Positions 55,196 through 63,293 of a stretch of DNA of 64,000 nucleotides are shown piece by piece (position 1 is the stretch's first letter; each line of letters starts with the position of its first letter). A program made the position numbers and the translations under genes. The notes beneath the pieces are model-generated. The model saw nothing but the letters and a program-made list of their open reading frames with translations. It ran no database searches and was not told the DNA's origin. This DNA is from Haemophilus sputorum CCUG 13788 (GTDB lineage Bacteria; Pseudomonadota; Gammaproteobacteria; Enterobacterales; Pasteurellaceae): contig NZ_AFNK01000071.1 in assembly GCF_000238795.1 (NCBI RefSeq), forward strand, positions 143,277 to 207,276. The letters run 5' to 3'.

Positions 55196-56569
55196 CTAAT
55201 CAAAGAAAATTTCAGCTTTTAACCCGCCCAAAGAACTACGAGACAAAGCAAAACGTAAACCATGTAAGGTTAAAATACGCTGAATAATCGAGATACCTAA
55301 ACCACTGCCTTTTTTATCTTGTTCAGACTCTACAGGGCGATCTGCAGGGCGATAAAAAGGTTGACCGAGTTTAGCTAGATGTTCATCACTCACCCCCTGT
55401 CCATTATCTTCAATAATGAAGCTTTTGGGGCTTAATGTTAATTGAATTAGACTTTTCTCTGGCGTGTAGTTTATTGCATTCTCAAGCAGATTACGCAATA
55501 CCATCGCTAATAAAGTCCCTTTCCCTTGTTGCCCTTTAGGAATTCCAATGCAATTAAATTGAATATCTGAACCTTTTAATTCTGCTTGATGATAGCACTG
55601 ACTCACACCTTGCTCAATCCATGTTTGCCAGTTAATCTCTTCTAACGAATCAAGCTCCGTTAAACTTTCTAATCGAGACAACGTTAACAACTGATCCATA
55701 AGTTGTGTGATTTGATCGATACCCCCCAATAAATTGTTTAATGCACGCTTATGTGCCTTAGGATCATCTTGTGTCATTTGTGCAATTTCAGTTTGAATTC
55801 GTAAACCTGCAAGTGGGCTGCGTAACTCATGCGCTGCATCAGAAGTAAAGCGGCGTTCACGATTGAGCATCGTATGGCTACGTTCAAAATAATGATTTAA
55901 GCTTGCGACCAATGGCTGGATTTCTTTTGGTAAAGATGGAACCATTATTGGATTCGTATCATCTGGTTTACGTTGTAAAACTTGTTGTTCTAATCGTCTT
56001 AACGGTGAAAGTTCTTTAGAAAGTATGCTACCAATAGCAATCAACAATAAAGGTAACGCAATTACACCTCCCCATAACTTAGAAAGCATCATTTCCATGA
56101 TAATATCATCGCGATAATCTAACTCCTGCGCTACAGCAATATATACATCGTTAGATTTTAACCAGAATATTCGCCACGCTTCGCTTTCATCATCATCGGC
56201 CTCTAAAATTTGACTAGTATGAAACCCTTTTTTAGGAGTAAAAGCAATAAATTGCCCGTTACGCCCATCGTTCATAATCAGATCACCACGTTCGGTAAAA
56301 ACTGCAAAAGCCAATGCATCATCATCAACATGCTTTTCATAACGTTTTTCAGGCTCTTGAACTTCATGGAAACCTTGCATTAAATTAGAGGAAGCGAGCC
56401 GTTCAGCAAAAAAAACCAACTGGGTATCAAATTGGCGATTCATCTCTTTTTTAAAACTGACACATTCAATGGCCGTCGCAATCAGCCAAATCAACAGCGT
56501 AATACTGGATAACGCAAGCATTAGCCGTAACCGCAAACTTTTATTTGCCCAGATTTTATTCATCGCCAT
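55196..56569 (-). CDS. qseC: Sensor histidine kinase QseC (FirS-like)
   Basis: A 457-residue two-component sensor with two membrane helices (about 12-35 and 164-182) flanking a periplasmic domain, a HisKA domain with phospho-acceptor His247 (DAAHELRSPLAGLR), and an HATPase with NLLENAINYTP and DNGQGV. The periplasmic domain ends with an acidic DYRDD motif (151-155), the type reported to sense iron in Aggregatibacter QseC and H. influenzae FirS. It overlaps qseB by 14 bp. Confidence 0.9.
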   Translation of the reverse strand: MAMNKIWANKSLRLRLMLALSSITLLIWLIATAIECVSFKKEMNRQFDTQLVFFAERLASSNLMQGFHEVQEPEKRYEKHVDDDALAFAVFTERGDLIMNDGRNGQFIAFTPKKGFHTSQILEADDDESEAWRIFWLKSNDVYIAVAQELDYRDDIIMEMMLSKLWGGVIALPLLLIAIGSILSKELSPLRRLEQQVLQRKPDDTNPIMVPSLPKEIQPLVASLNHYFERSHTMLNRERRFTSDAAHELRSPLAGLRIQTEIAQMTQDDPKAHKRALNNLLGGIDQITQLMDQLLTLSRLESLTELDSLEEINWQTWIEQGVSQCYHQAELKGSDIQFNCIGIPKGQQGKGTLLAMVLRNLLENAINYTPEKSLIQLTLSPKSFIIEDNGQGVSDEHLAKLGQPFYRPADRPVESEQDKKGSGLGISIIQRILTLHGLRFALSRSSLGGLKAEIFFD

Positions 56570-57221
56570 TCCCTAATTTATAACCAATTCCATGCACCGT
56601 TTTAATCCAGCTTTTGCCTAATTTCTTACGTAAATTATGAATATAAACCTCAAGCGCATTACTGCTTAGCTCACTATCCCAACTATATAATTTTTCTTCA
56701 ATCATTGTTCTAGATAGCACTCTTGTTTGATTATTTGCAAAGAGCTCTAACAATTTAAATTCTTTAGCTGTTAATGAAATTGGCTGATTATTGAGCATGA
56801 CAGTATGTGCATTTTGATCAATTACTAATGAGCCAATTGTTAAATTCGTGCTGCTTTGCTGATAACGGCGGCGAGCCAAAGCTTGCAATCTGACAACAAC
56901 TTCCATTAGCGCAAAGGGTTTACATAAATAATCATCTGCCCCCGCTTGAAAACCAGAAATTCGTTCATCTAAAGTATCGCGAGCAGTCAGAATCAAAACA
57001 GGTGTATCTTGGTTTTCTTTTCGCCATTTTTTTAAAATATCCATACCATCCATTTTTGGTAATGTCAGATCTAAAACTACGGCATCATAATCTGTCATAA
57101 ATAGCGCTTCAAATCCTTGTTTACCATCTTCAAACCAATCCACAACAAATTGCTGTTTAGTTAGCCCTAATTTTAGGCCTTCTCCAATTAGCCTATCATC
57201 TTCAATCAATAATACTCGCAT
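56556..57221 (-). CDS. qseB: Response regulator QseB (FirR-like)
   Basis: A 221-residue OmpR/PhoB-type regulator. The receiver domain has acidic pocket DD (8-9) and phospho-acceptor Asp51 (VVLDLTLPKMDG), plus LTAR and CKPF. A winged-helix domain follows (LTAKEFKLLELFANN, VYIHNLRKKLG). It is cotranscribed with qseC. It should activate or repress targets in response to the sensor signal, possibly iron. Confidence 0.93.
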   Translation of the reverse strand: MRVLLIEDDRLIGEGLKLGLTKQQFVVDWFEDGKQGFEALFMTDYDAVVLDLTLPKMDGMDILKKWRKENQDTPVLILTARDTLDERISGFQAGADDYLCKPFALMEVVVRLQALARRRYQQSSTNLTIGSLVIDQNAHTVMLNNQPISLTAKEFKLLELFANNQTRVLSRTMIEEKLYSWDSELSSNALEVYIHNLRKKLGKSWIKTVHGIGYKLGNGDE

Positions 57222-57238
57222 CGAATTTCCTCATAGAA

Positions 57239-57282
57239 CAAGCGGTCGATTTTGCAAAATTATTTACAAAAACGACCGCTTG
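57239..57282. terminator. Inverted uptake-sequence pair upstream of qseB
   Basis: CAAGCGGTCG (57239-57248) and CGACCGCTTG (57273-57282) are exact inverse copies around TTTTGCAAAATTATTTACAAAAA. The pair lies about 100 bp past the end of the lipoprotein gene at 57383 and just ahead of qseB. Confidence 0.55.
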
Positions 57283-57382
57283 TGGCTCATTTATTGTGAT
57301 TTTCAACCACATCAATCTTTGTACTAAAACTATTAAATCAAGAAATGCTTAAAGAAATCTTAAGCTAAATGATTTTTTTATT

Positions 57383-57679
57383 TTAATACCAATATCCAGA
57401 ACCCAAACCAATATGATGACGTCCCCAGCCATAACCATATCCCACTGATGGATAAATAGCTGGTACTGACTGTATTCTTACTTCTTTAGAACGACGATCA
57501 CTTTGATTTAAAGCTTCATTATTCGCAGGATTATTTTTATCAATCGTTTTGCCTGTTGCAACACGATGCTGATAAGCTGCTACGGCTTGCATATCCATTG
57601 GCACAGAACTTTGCTGTGGCGGTGTAGAACAAGCTGCAAGCAAAGCTATTGAACTGCATAACATTAATTTTTTCATCAT
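57383..57679 (-). CDS. Small lipoprotein with Gly/Tyr-rich C-terminus
   Basis: A 98-residue predicted lipoprotein: MMKKLMLCSSIALLAAC lipobox (Cys17), a linker with PPQQSS, and a short C-terminus rich in glycine, tyrosine and histidine (YGYGWGRHHIGLGSGYWY). I do not know the family; Gly-Tyr tails of this kind occur in outer-membrane-associated lipoproteins. It is transcribed alone upstream of qseBC, in the position where ygiW stands in other Pasteurellaceae. It is not YgiW. Confidence 0.7.
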   Translation of the reverse strand: MMKKLMLCSSIALLAACSTPPQQSSVPMDMQAVAAYQHRVATGKTIDKNNPANNEALNQSDRRSKEVRIQSVPAIYPSVGYGYGWGRHHIGLGSGYWY

Positions 57680-57714
57680 GATTCCTTATAAATTGCAAAA
57701 AATCTATTTTTTAG

Positions 57715-57723
57715 ACCGCTTGT
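57715..57723 (-). repeat. Apl-type uptake signal sequence
   Basis: ACCGCTTGT on the plus strand, part of TTTTTTAGACCGCTTGTTAT, upstream of the small lipoprotein gene. Confidence 0.75.
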
Positions 57724-57754
57724 TATGCGATTTTATCCTAAATTATAATAAAAA

Positions 57755-57773
57755 AGGACGCCAATGGCGTCCT
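57755..57773 (-). terminator. rpmI-rplT terminator
   Basis: AGGACGCC (57755-57762) pairs with GGCGTCCT (57766-57773). On the minus strand a T6 run follows, 22 bp past rplT. Confidence 0.85.
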
Positions 57774-57794
57774 AATTTTTATCTAACTTTAAAA

Positions 57795-58169
<375 letters not shown>

Positions 58170-58211
58170 TTAAAAACTAAAATTCACTAAAGTACGTCTT
58201 CACGCAAACGC

Positions 58212-58409
58212 TTATGCGTATGGTAAACACGCTACTACTAATACTTGGTCTGCTTTCGCTACCATTGATTTGTGGCGTAAGTGACGTTTACGTTTAGTGG
58301 TTTTCTTAGTCAAAATATGACGTAAGTGAGATTGTTTACGTTTGAAACCGCCAGAAGCTGTTTTTTTGAAACGCTTAGCAGCACCACGTACTGTTTTAAT
58401 TTTAGGCAT
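58212..58409 (-). CDS. rpmI: 50S ribosomal protein L35
   Basis: A 65-residue L35 ([17 protein letters not shown] start at the ATG at 58409; AATGCGGAGTTTTTTAACA supplies the ribosome binding site). The frame extends six codons further upstream, without support. It is first gene of rpmI-rplT. Confidence 0.97.
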
Positions 58410-58514
58410 TGTTAAAAAACTCCGCATTGTTTTTGGTTTAAATGAATAATCAGGCGAACTCTTGCGAATTACTTGCTAGCACTAATTACACTACTTTGCG
58501 ATTTACATCGCCAT

Positions 58515-58541
58515 CTAAAAAGCAACTCAGGCTGCTGAGTT
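58515..58541 (-). promoter_or_regulatory. Attenuator-like hairpin in the rpmI-rplT leader
   Basis: On the minus strand AACTCAG (58535-58541) pairs with CTGAGTT (58524-58530) around CAGC, and the stem is followed by GCTTTTTAG. The geometry is that of an intrinsic terminator inside a roughly 170-nt leader. Confidence 0.45.
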
Positions 58542-58587
58542 TGCCTGTTTGCTTTAGTTTTTCTTATTTACACAGAAAAACTTGGGC

Positions 58588-58614
58588 ATTATACTTTTTT
58601 TTTATTTTTTTCAA
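58588..58614 (-). promoter_or_regulatory. Candidate promoter of rpmI-rplT
   Basis: A consensus -10 TATAAT at 58588-58593 (minus strand, reading AGTATAATG), with TTGAAA at 58609-58614 as -35 at a short 15-bp spacing. An extensive A-tract lies between them. Confidence 0.5.
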
Positions 58615-58652
58615 TATAATTTTGATGTTTCTTCACTTTTATAGAGAATATT

Positions 58653-58757
58653 GTGTATGAAAACCAAATTGATGTTGATGAAGACGAAAAGAATTATAAA
58701 AAATCTTGTGAATGGGAAAGCAAAGAAGGCTGTGAGGCATTAAAAAAGCTAAAATAA
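58653..58757 (+). pseudogene. Short remnant of a Sel1-like repeat protein
   Basis: A 34-codon frame starting GTG, with stop TAA at 58755-58757. It contains YKKSCEWESKEGCEALKKL, the C-x7-C, G-C-x2-L spacing of a cysteine-type Sel1-like (Hcp) repeat. Upstream in frame is a stop within 30 bases, so no larger gene remains. It may be the end of a lost gene, or a very small protein behind a weak AGAGAA ribosome site. It shares a terminator (58779-58800) with infC. Confidence 0.4.
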
Positions 58758-58778
58758 AGGCATTGCACACAAAGTAAA

Positions 58779-58800
58779 AAAGCAACCTCAAGGTTGCTTT
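58779..58800. terminator. Terminator at the end of infC
   Basis: AAAGCAACCT (58779-58788) pairs with AGGTTGCTTT (58791-58800), loop CA, T-rich on both strands. It is 12 bp past the infC stop, so infC is not cotranscribed with rpmI in an uninterrupted way. Confidence 0.8.
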
Positions 58801-58811
58801 TTTATTGTTTA

Positions 58812-59354
58812 TTATTTCTTCTTCGGTGCAATCACCATAATTGCTTGGCGACCTTCCAGTTTACCTGGTGCAGCTTCAACCACTGCAATTTCTGCAGTAT
58901 CCTGTTTTACACGCTCTAACACATCCAAACCAATGTCTTGGTGCGCCATCTCACGACCACGGAAGCGAACGGTAATTTTTACTTTATCGCCATCTTCTAA
59001 GAAACGAAGAATGCTACGTAATTTAACTTGGTAGTCACCTTCATCAGTACCTGGACGGAATTTAATTTCCTTCACTTGGACTACTTTTTGCTTTTTCTTT
59101 TGCTCTTTAGCCGCTTTTTCTTTTTCGTAAATGAACTTACCGTAGTTCATAATACGACAAACTGGTGGTTCAGCATTAGGGCTAATTTCCACTAAATCTA
59201 ATTCCGCTTCCTCTGCTCTTGCTAACGCATCTTGAATGGAAACGATACCAACTTGTTCGCCATTTTCATCAGTTAAACGAACTTCTTTCACACCACGAAT
59301 TTCATCGTTAAGACGATGTGCACGATTCGATTGTACACGTTTGACAGGTTTAAT
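58812..59354 (-). CDS. infC: Translation initiation factor IF-3 with AUU start
   Basis: 180 residues when extended to an ATT codon at 59352-59354, matching E. coli IF-3 in length. The extended N-terminus ([19 protein letters not shown]) aligns with KGGKRVQTARPNRINGEIR of E. coli, which also starts with AUU. A GAGG lies 9 bases upstream. The next in-frame start candidates (GTG at 59291) would remove part of the N-terminal domain. Conserved [17 protein letters not shown] and the C-terminal [10 protein letters not shown] are present. The rare start is the basis of IF-3 autoregulation in E. coli. Confidence 0.92.
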   Translation of the reverse strand: MKPVKRVQSNRAHRLNDEIRGVKEVRLTDENGEQVGIVSIQDALARAEEAELDLVEISPNAEPPVCRIMNYGKFIYEKEKAAKEQKKKQKVVQVKEIKFRPGTDEGDYQVKLRSILRFLEDGDKVKITVRFRGREMAHQDIGLDVLERVKQDTAEIAVVEAAPGKLEGRQAIMVIAPKKK

Positions 59355-59555
59355 AATTCTAGTCCTCTAGTTAGTTTGCATTTGCAATTTTGTTTTATGC
59401 AACAAAATTGAATATTCCGTCGTAAATTCGACATAAACGTTGTGGATTTTAAAGGATTTTATTTTATTATGCAATAACAGAGCGCATTCTTTCGTAATAC
59501 GGTGAAATAGCGTAAAATAGCAAAGTTTAATTTTTACCTTTATTTAGGAATCTCA

Positions 59556-60407
59556 ATGGCATTTAGCTCATTACTTACATTATTAGATGACATTACTGCA
59601 GTATTAGACGATGTTTCCATTATGTCTAAGGTTGCAGCAAAGAAAACTGCCGGTGTTATCGGAGACGATTTGGCACTGAATGCCAATCAAGTTAGTGGTA
59701 AAGATATTCGACCAGAACGAGAATTACCGATTGTTTGGGCTGTTGCTAAAGGCTCCCTTATCAATAAAATCATTTTAATTCCACTCGCCTTACTACTTTC
59801 TATTTACCTACCTCAAGCCATTACAGTGTTATTACTATTAGGTGGCGCTTATCTCTGTTTTGAAGGTGCAGAAAAAGTACTCCATTCACTGTTTCATCGA
59901 AAATCCTCTGAACATCATGAAGCAGTATCTGAGGCTAGTAAAATTAAAGGTGCAATTCGTACTGATTTTATTCTTTCAGCAGAAATCATCATTATCGTAT
60001 TGGGTACAGTACAAGATTCCTCTACATTAACAAAAATCCTTACCCTTTCCGCAATCGGCTTCGGCATTACTATTTTTGTTTACGGATTAGTTGGGCTCAT
60101 CGTAAAACTAGATGATATTGGTTTATGGATGCTAGAGAAGAAAAATGCGTTAGCTAAAATGGTTGGAAATAGCATTATTTTTCTCATGCCATGGTTGATG
60201 AGAAGTCTCTCTATTTTAGGCACTATCGCCATGTTTATGGTTGGAGGAGGCATTTTCTCACATAATCTTCCATTTGTTCATCATTTTATTGAGCAATTAA
60301 ATCTATCCCCCTTATTATTCTCACTGAGTGATTTTATTGTAGGTGCATTAGTTGGCTTGTTGCTTTGTTTAATTAGCTTACCTATTCTCAGATTATTAAA
60401 AAAATAA
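59556..60407 (+). CDS. DUF808 (YedI-like) membrane protein
   Basis: A 283-residue membrane protein of the DUF808 family. N-terminal LLTLLDDITAVLDDVSIMSKVAAKKTAGVIGDDLALNA (read in pieces) is the family hallmark, followed by about six helices. The LGGAYLCFEGAEKVLH segment is also typical. Some members are annotated as putative transporters, but the function is unknown. It precedes a glycosyltransferase gene by 29 bp and diverges from infC. Confidence 0.88.
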   Translation: MAFSSLLTLLDDITAVLDDVSIMSKVAAKKTAGVIGDDLALNANQVSGKDIRPERELPIVWAVAKGSLINKIILIPLALLLSIYLPQAITVLLLLGGAYLCFEGAEKVLHSLFHRKSSEHHEAVSEASKIKGAIRTDFILSAEIIIIVLGTVQDSSTLTKILTLSAIGFGITIFVYGLVGLIVKLDDIGLWMLEKKNALAKMVGNSIIFLMPWLMRSLSILGTIAMFMVGGGIFSHNLPFVHHFIEQLNLSPLLFSLSDFIVGALVGLLLCLISLPILRLLKK

Positions 60408-60436
60408 TTTTAACTTTAATACAGAAGAAGACTATT

Positions 60437-61969
60437 ATGGAAAAATTAACCAGTTACATTATTTATGACGCTGAAAAGGCTGAGACGCTTAACCATTTTT
60501 TAAAATGCGCAGATAATTCTGTTGTTATCCCGATAACTGCCATAAGTAAAGAACAAGTTAAATTATTAGGTAATTCATCAGCATTATTTAATATAAATAA
60601 AAATAATGAAGAGCGTAATAGATTGGTTAATGACAAAGAAATTGCTCGTACGCTTTCTCATATTCAATGCTGGAAAGCTATTGCTGAAAATGAACAGTTA
60701 CAAGAGAATGATTTTGCCTTAATTGCTGAAAGTGAAATACAACTCGTTGAGAATTTTACTCAACTTGCTATCAACTATGCTAATAAATATCCTGATTATG
60801 GAATTATAAAATTACAGCACGACGGTGCTCATCGTTCTGGAGAGCGCTTATTTCAAACTGGTGATGAACCCTATGCCATAATTTATGGCGATACTAATCA
60901 ATATAACTATGGTTGTTCACTATATCTCATTCGTAAAGATGTGGCTAAAAAGTTAACTACCCTTTTAAATGAAACTAAGCCCTATTGGCTTGCTGATCAA
61001 TTCACCGCATTTTACGATCCTAAAAACATAGCCCAAGCTTGTTATTTATTAGGTAAACTGCCTCAAAAAACATTACAACCCAAAATAGAAAATCCCCTAT
61101 TTAGTATTATCGTGCCTATCTATGATGTTGAGCGTTACCTAACCCAATGTATTGAATCTGTATTAGCACAAGATTACTCCAATTATGAACTCATTCTCGT
61201 TGATGATGGTTCTCCAGATAATTCTATTGATATTTGCATCAAATATGCTAAACAATATTCTAATATTGTTGTTATCCATAAAATTAACGGTGGATTATCT
61301 GATGCAAGAAATGCAGGCATTCAAATAGCTCGAGGAGAGTATTTAATGTTTTTAGATAGTGACGATTATTGGGAAGGCACAAATATTCTTTCTGACCTTG
61401 CTAATATTTCGAAAGAAAATCCAGATCTTATCACCTATGACCTTACATTTAGTTATAAAGATAATAAAAAAGAACATTATCCTATTTCTAAAGATGGGTT
61501 AAGCGGGAATTATATTACTGACTTTTATCTATTAACTAATCGAAATATATATAGACCTTCAGCATGTAATAAGGTAATTAAAAGAAAAATCATCATCGAT
61601 AATCAACTTTTTTTTCCAAAAGGAAAAAATCATGAAGATTTAGATTGGAGCTTTAATCTTGCTCCGTATATCTTAAGCTATGCAATTTATGATAGCTATT
61701 TTTATACCTATAGAACTAAACGATTAGGATCAATTACTGAATTTGTGAAGCCTAAAAACACTAAAGATTTAATAGATATTGTACTAGAAAAACTAAATAA
61801 AATTGAAAATATGAAGAATTCGCCTTTAGCTAAAGGACTTTGTGAATACTTAATTAAACAAAAACAGTTTATCTATGATTCTTTCACATTACTGGCTGAA
61901 GAACATCAAAAAACATATCAAGATGAATTTAACAAGTTGAAAGAGTTACTCACAAACATAGATAAATAA
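60437..61969 (+). CDS. Two-domain glycosyltransferase: GT25-like plus GT2
   Basis: A 510-residue cytoplasmic protein. The N-terminal 210 residues resemble LOS-type GT25 (SHIQCWKAIAE, NQYNYGCSLYLI). The C-terminal part is a GT2 enzyme from about residue 221: FSIIVPIYDVERYL, ILVDDGSPDNS, GGLSDARNAG, and the metal motif DSDD at 307-310. In the GT25 part, the usual EDD motif is AESE (97-100), so that half may be inactive. It is likely to extend lipooligosaccharide or another surface glycan; the donor and acceptor are unknown. Confidence 0.8.
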   Translation: MEKLTSYIIYDAEKAETLNHFLKCADNSVVIPITAISKEQVKLLGNSSALFNINKNNEERNRLVNDKEIARTLSHIQCWKAIAENEQLQENDFALIAESEIQLVENFTQLAINYANKYPDYGIIKLQHDGAHRSGERLFQTGDEPYAIIYGDTNQYNYGCSLYLIRKDVAKKLTTLLNETKPYWLADQFTAFYDPKNIAQACYLLGKLPQKTLQPKIENPLFSIIVPIYDVERYLTQCIESVLAQDYSNYELILVDDGSPDNSIDICIKYAKQYSNIVVIHKINGGLSDARNAGIQIARGEYLMFLDSDDYWEGTNILSDLANISKENPDLITYDLTFSYKDNKKEHYPISKDGLSGNYITDFYLLTNRNIYRPSACNKVIKRKIIIDNQLFFPKGKNHEDLDWSFNLAPYILSYAIYDSYFYTYRTKRLGSITEFVKPKNTKDLIDIVLEKLNKIENMKNSPLAKGLCEYLIKQKQFIYDSFTLLAEEHQKTYQDEFNKLKELLTNIDK

Positions 61970-61975
61970 ATCAAA

Positions 61976-62000
61976 AAAATCCCTCGGGCTGAGGGATTTT
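61976..62000. terminator. Bidirectional terminator between the two glycosyltransferase genes
   Basis: AAAATCCCTC (61976-61985) pairs with GAGGGATTTT (61991-62000), A-rich on the left and T-rich on the right. Confidence 0.85.
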
Positions 62001-62011
62001 TGTTAATCTCA

Positions 62012-63148
62012 CTAAGAAAATAACCGCTTGATTTCTTTCTCATATAAATAGATATTTATTGGATTTGTCGGTAACTGAGAATCCAAGTATTCATTTGCTC
62101 TTTTTACATATTCATCATGATGTTTATCATGGTTATCAATCACATCAAGTAATACTTTCGCGCCTTCAAATGCATCAAACTGATCGTAATAATAACCTAC
62201 ACCTTTAGGGATTAGTTTTGAATTATGAATAAATGGATAGCCACCATACAAAGCATCATTATAGGCATAATTCAAACCATTTTCCCACTGATGACTTAAC
62301 ACTATATCCACATAACGCGTCAAAAAATCTGGCATTTGATAACGCTTTTCTACTGTCATCACACCATTTTTAACTAACTCTGTTCTACCTATAAAATTAA
62401 AAAAAGTTGGATTATCTTTTTTATCATAAGTATTACACATATAAACATTTTTTATTTTATCTGGCTGTTCACGATAAGCTTGCTCCGCAATCAATATCGG
62501 GGTAAAACAAGTTTTTACTACATTAATATTCGCTTCAAAAGATGCAATTCGTTTTGCTTTTTTATCTGGATCAGGTTGATAGCCAAAAGTTAAATTGTGC
62601 TCATCTTTAATCTGTTTAATTACTTTATCACAAAAAATTGGAGACCAAATTGCCGGTACAACATAAGCTGAACAGCGATACATTATTGAAAAATAAGATT
62701 TACAAGTATTTTCATGTTGTGGAATCATCCAGACTGCATCAAATAAGGTTCCATTAAAGACTCTGCCGGCTTTCTTATCAAAAAGAAAATATTCCATGTC
62801 CATAATAAAATCATTACCCATTTTATAACAAACCACTTTTCCACCATGTTCATGCATACGAGCCACTTGATGAGGCTCAATAATCAATGAACCTTCAATT
62901 AACACATCTAATTGATCAATAACATCTTCAATATAAGCATATTTAAGATTCAATCCATCCAACATAAATCCTTCTGGAGGTGTGGTTCGTTTCTCTGGCC
63001 CCCAAGATACTAAAACCACATCTTCTACAATAGATGAATGTTGAAATAAATGAAAAAGATGAATGACATTTTGATTAGCGCCATTCGCCCAAATATCGGT
63101 CACATCAGATTCTAAATTAAATGTAATCCCAATTTTATATTTACGCAT
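62012..63148 (-). CDS. DUF2827-type putative glycosyltransferase
   Basis: A 378-residue protein matching, by pattern, the DUF2827 family (MRKYKIGITFNLE, IWANGANQNVIHLFHLF, HGGKVVCYKMGNDFI, SHQWENGLNYAYNDALYGGYPFIHN). The fold is GT-B-like: a late segment with an acidic/hydrophobic donor-site feature (ALYGGYPFIHN) resembles GT4-type enzymes. It begins 145 bp downstream of, and on the same strand as, the trimeric autotransporter gene. This placement suggests a glycan modification role, perhaps on the adhesin. Confidence 0.6.
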   Translation of the reverse strand: MRKYKIGITFNLESDVTDIWANGANQNVIHLFHLFQHSSIVEDVVLVSWGPEKRTTPPEGFMLDGLNLKYAYIEDVIDQLDVLIEGSLIIEPHQVARMHEHGGKVVCYKMGNDFIMDMEYFLFDKKAGRVFNGTLFDAVWMIPQHENTCKSYFSIMYRCSAYVVPAIWSPIFCDKVIKQIKDEHNLTFGYQPDPDKKAKRIASFEANINVVKTCFTPILIAEQAYREQPDKIKNVYMCNTYDKKDNPTFFNFIGRTELVKNGVMTVEKRYQMPDFLTRYVDIVLSHQWENGLNYAYNDALYGGYPFIHNSKLIPKGVGYYYDQFDAFEGAKVLLDVIDNHDKHHDEYVKRANEYLDSQLPTNPINIYLYEKEIKRLFS

Positions 63149-63193
63149 ATTTTTAATCCTGTTTCTTTCTAATTTTATTATCTGATAGCTTTC

Positions 63194-63202
63194 ACAAGCG
63201 GT
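63194..63202 (+). repeat. Apl-type uptake signal sequence
   Basis: ACAAGCGGT followed by CTTATTCTAGTCAAATTTTAC, in the spacer before the trimeric autotransporter end. Confidence 0.75.
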
Positions 63203-63247
63203 CTTATTCTAGTCAAATTTTACAAATAAAAACCATCAAATAATAAA

Positions 63248-63271
63248 ATCACTCGGGTTACCCCGAGTGAT
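63248..63271 (-). terminator. Trimeric autotransporter terminator
   Basis: ATCACTCGGG (63248-63257) pairs with CCCGAGTGAT (63262-63271). On the minus strand it runs into TTTATTATTTG, 23 bp past the adhesin stop. Confidence 0.8.
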
Positions 63272-63293
63272 TTATTCACTAATTAGCGCTTAA

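Larger units (their letters stand above)
58410..58811. other. 402-bp spacer between infC and rpmI
   Basis: This spacer holds, from left to right, the rpmI leader with an attenuator-like hairpin, a promoter for rpmI-rplT on the minus strand, a short plus-strand remnant of a Sel1-like gene, and an infC terminator. In most gamma-proteobacteria infC, rpmI and rplT are closely spaced. Confidence 0.6.

Noticed and set aside
58442..58660. A 72-codon plus-strand frame in the infC-rpmI spacer
   Set aside because: The composition is unlike a protein from this genome, and it overlaps the rpmI leader and promoter on the other strand. No ribosome binding site is convincing.
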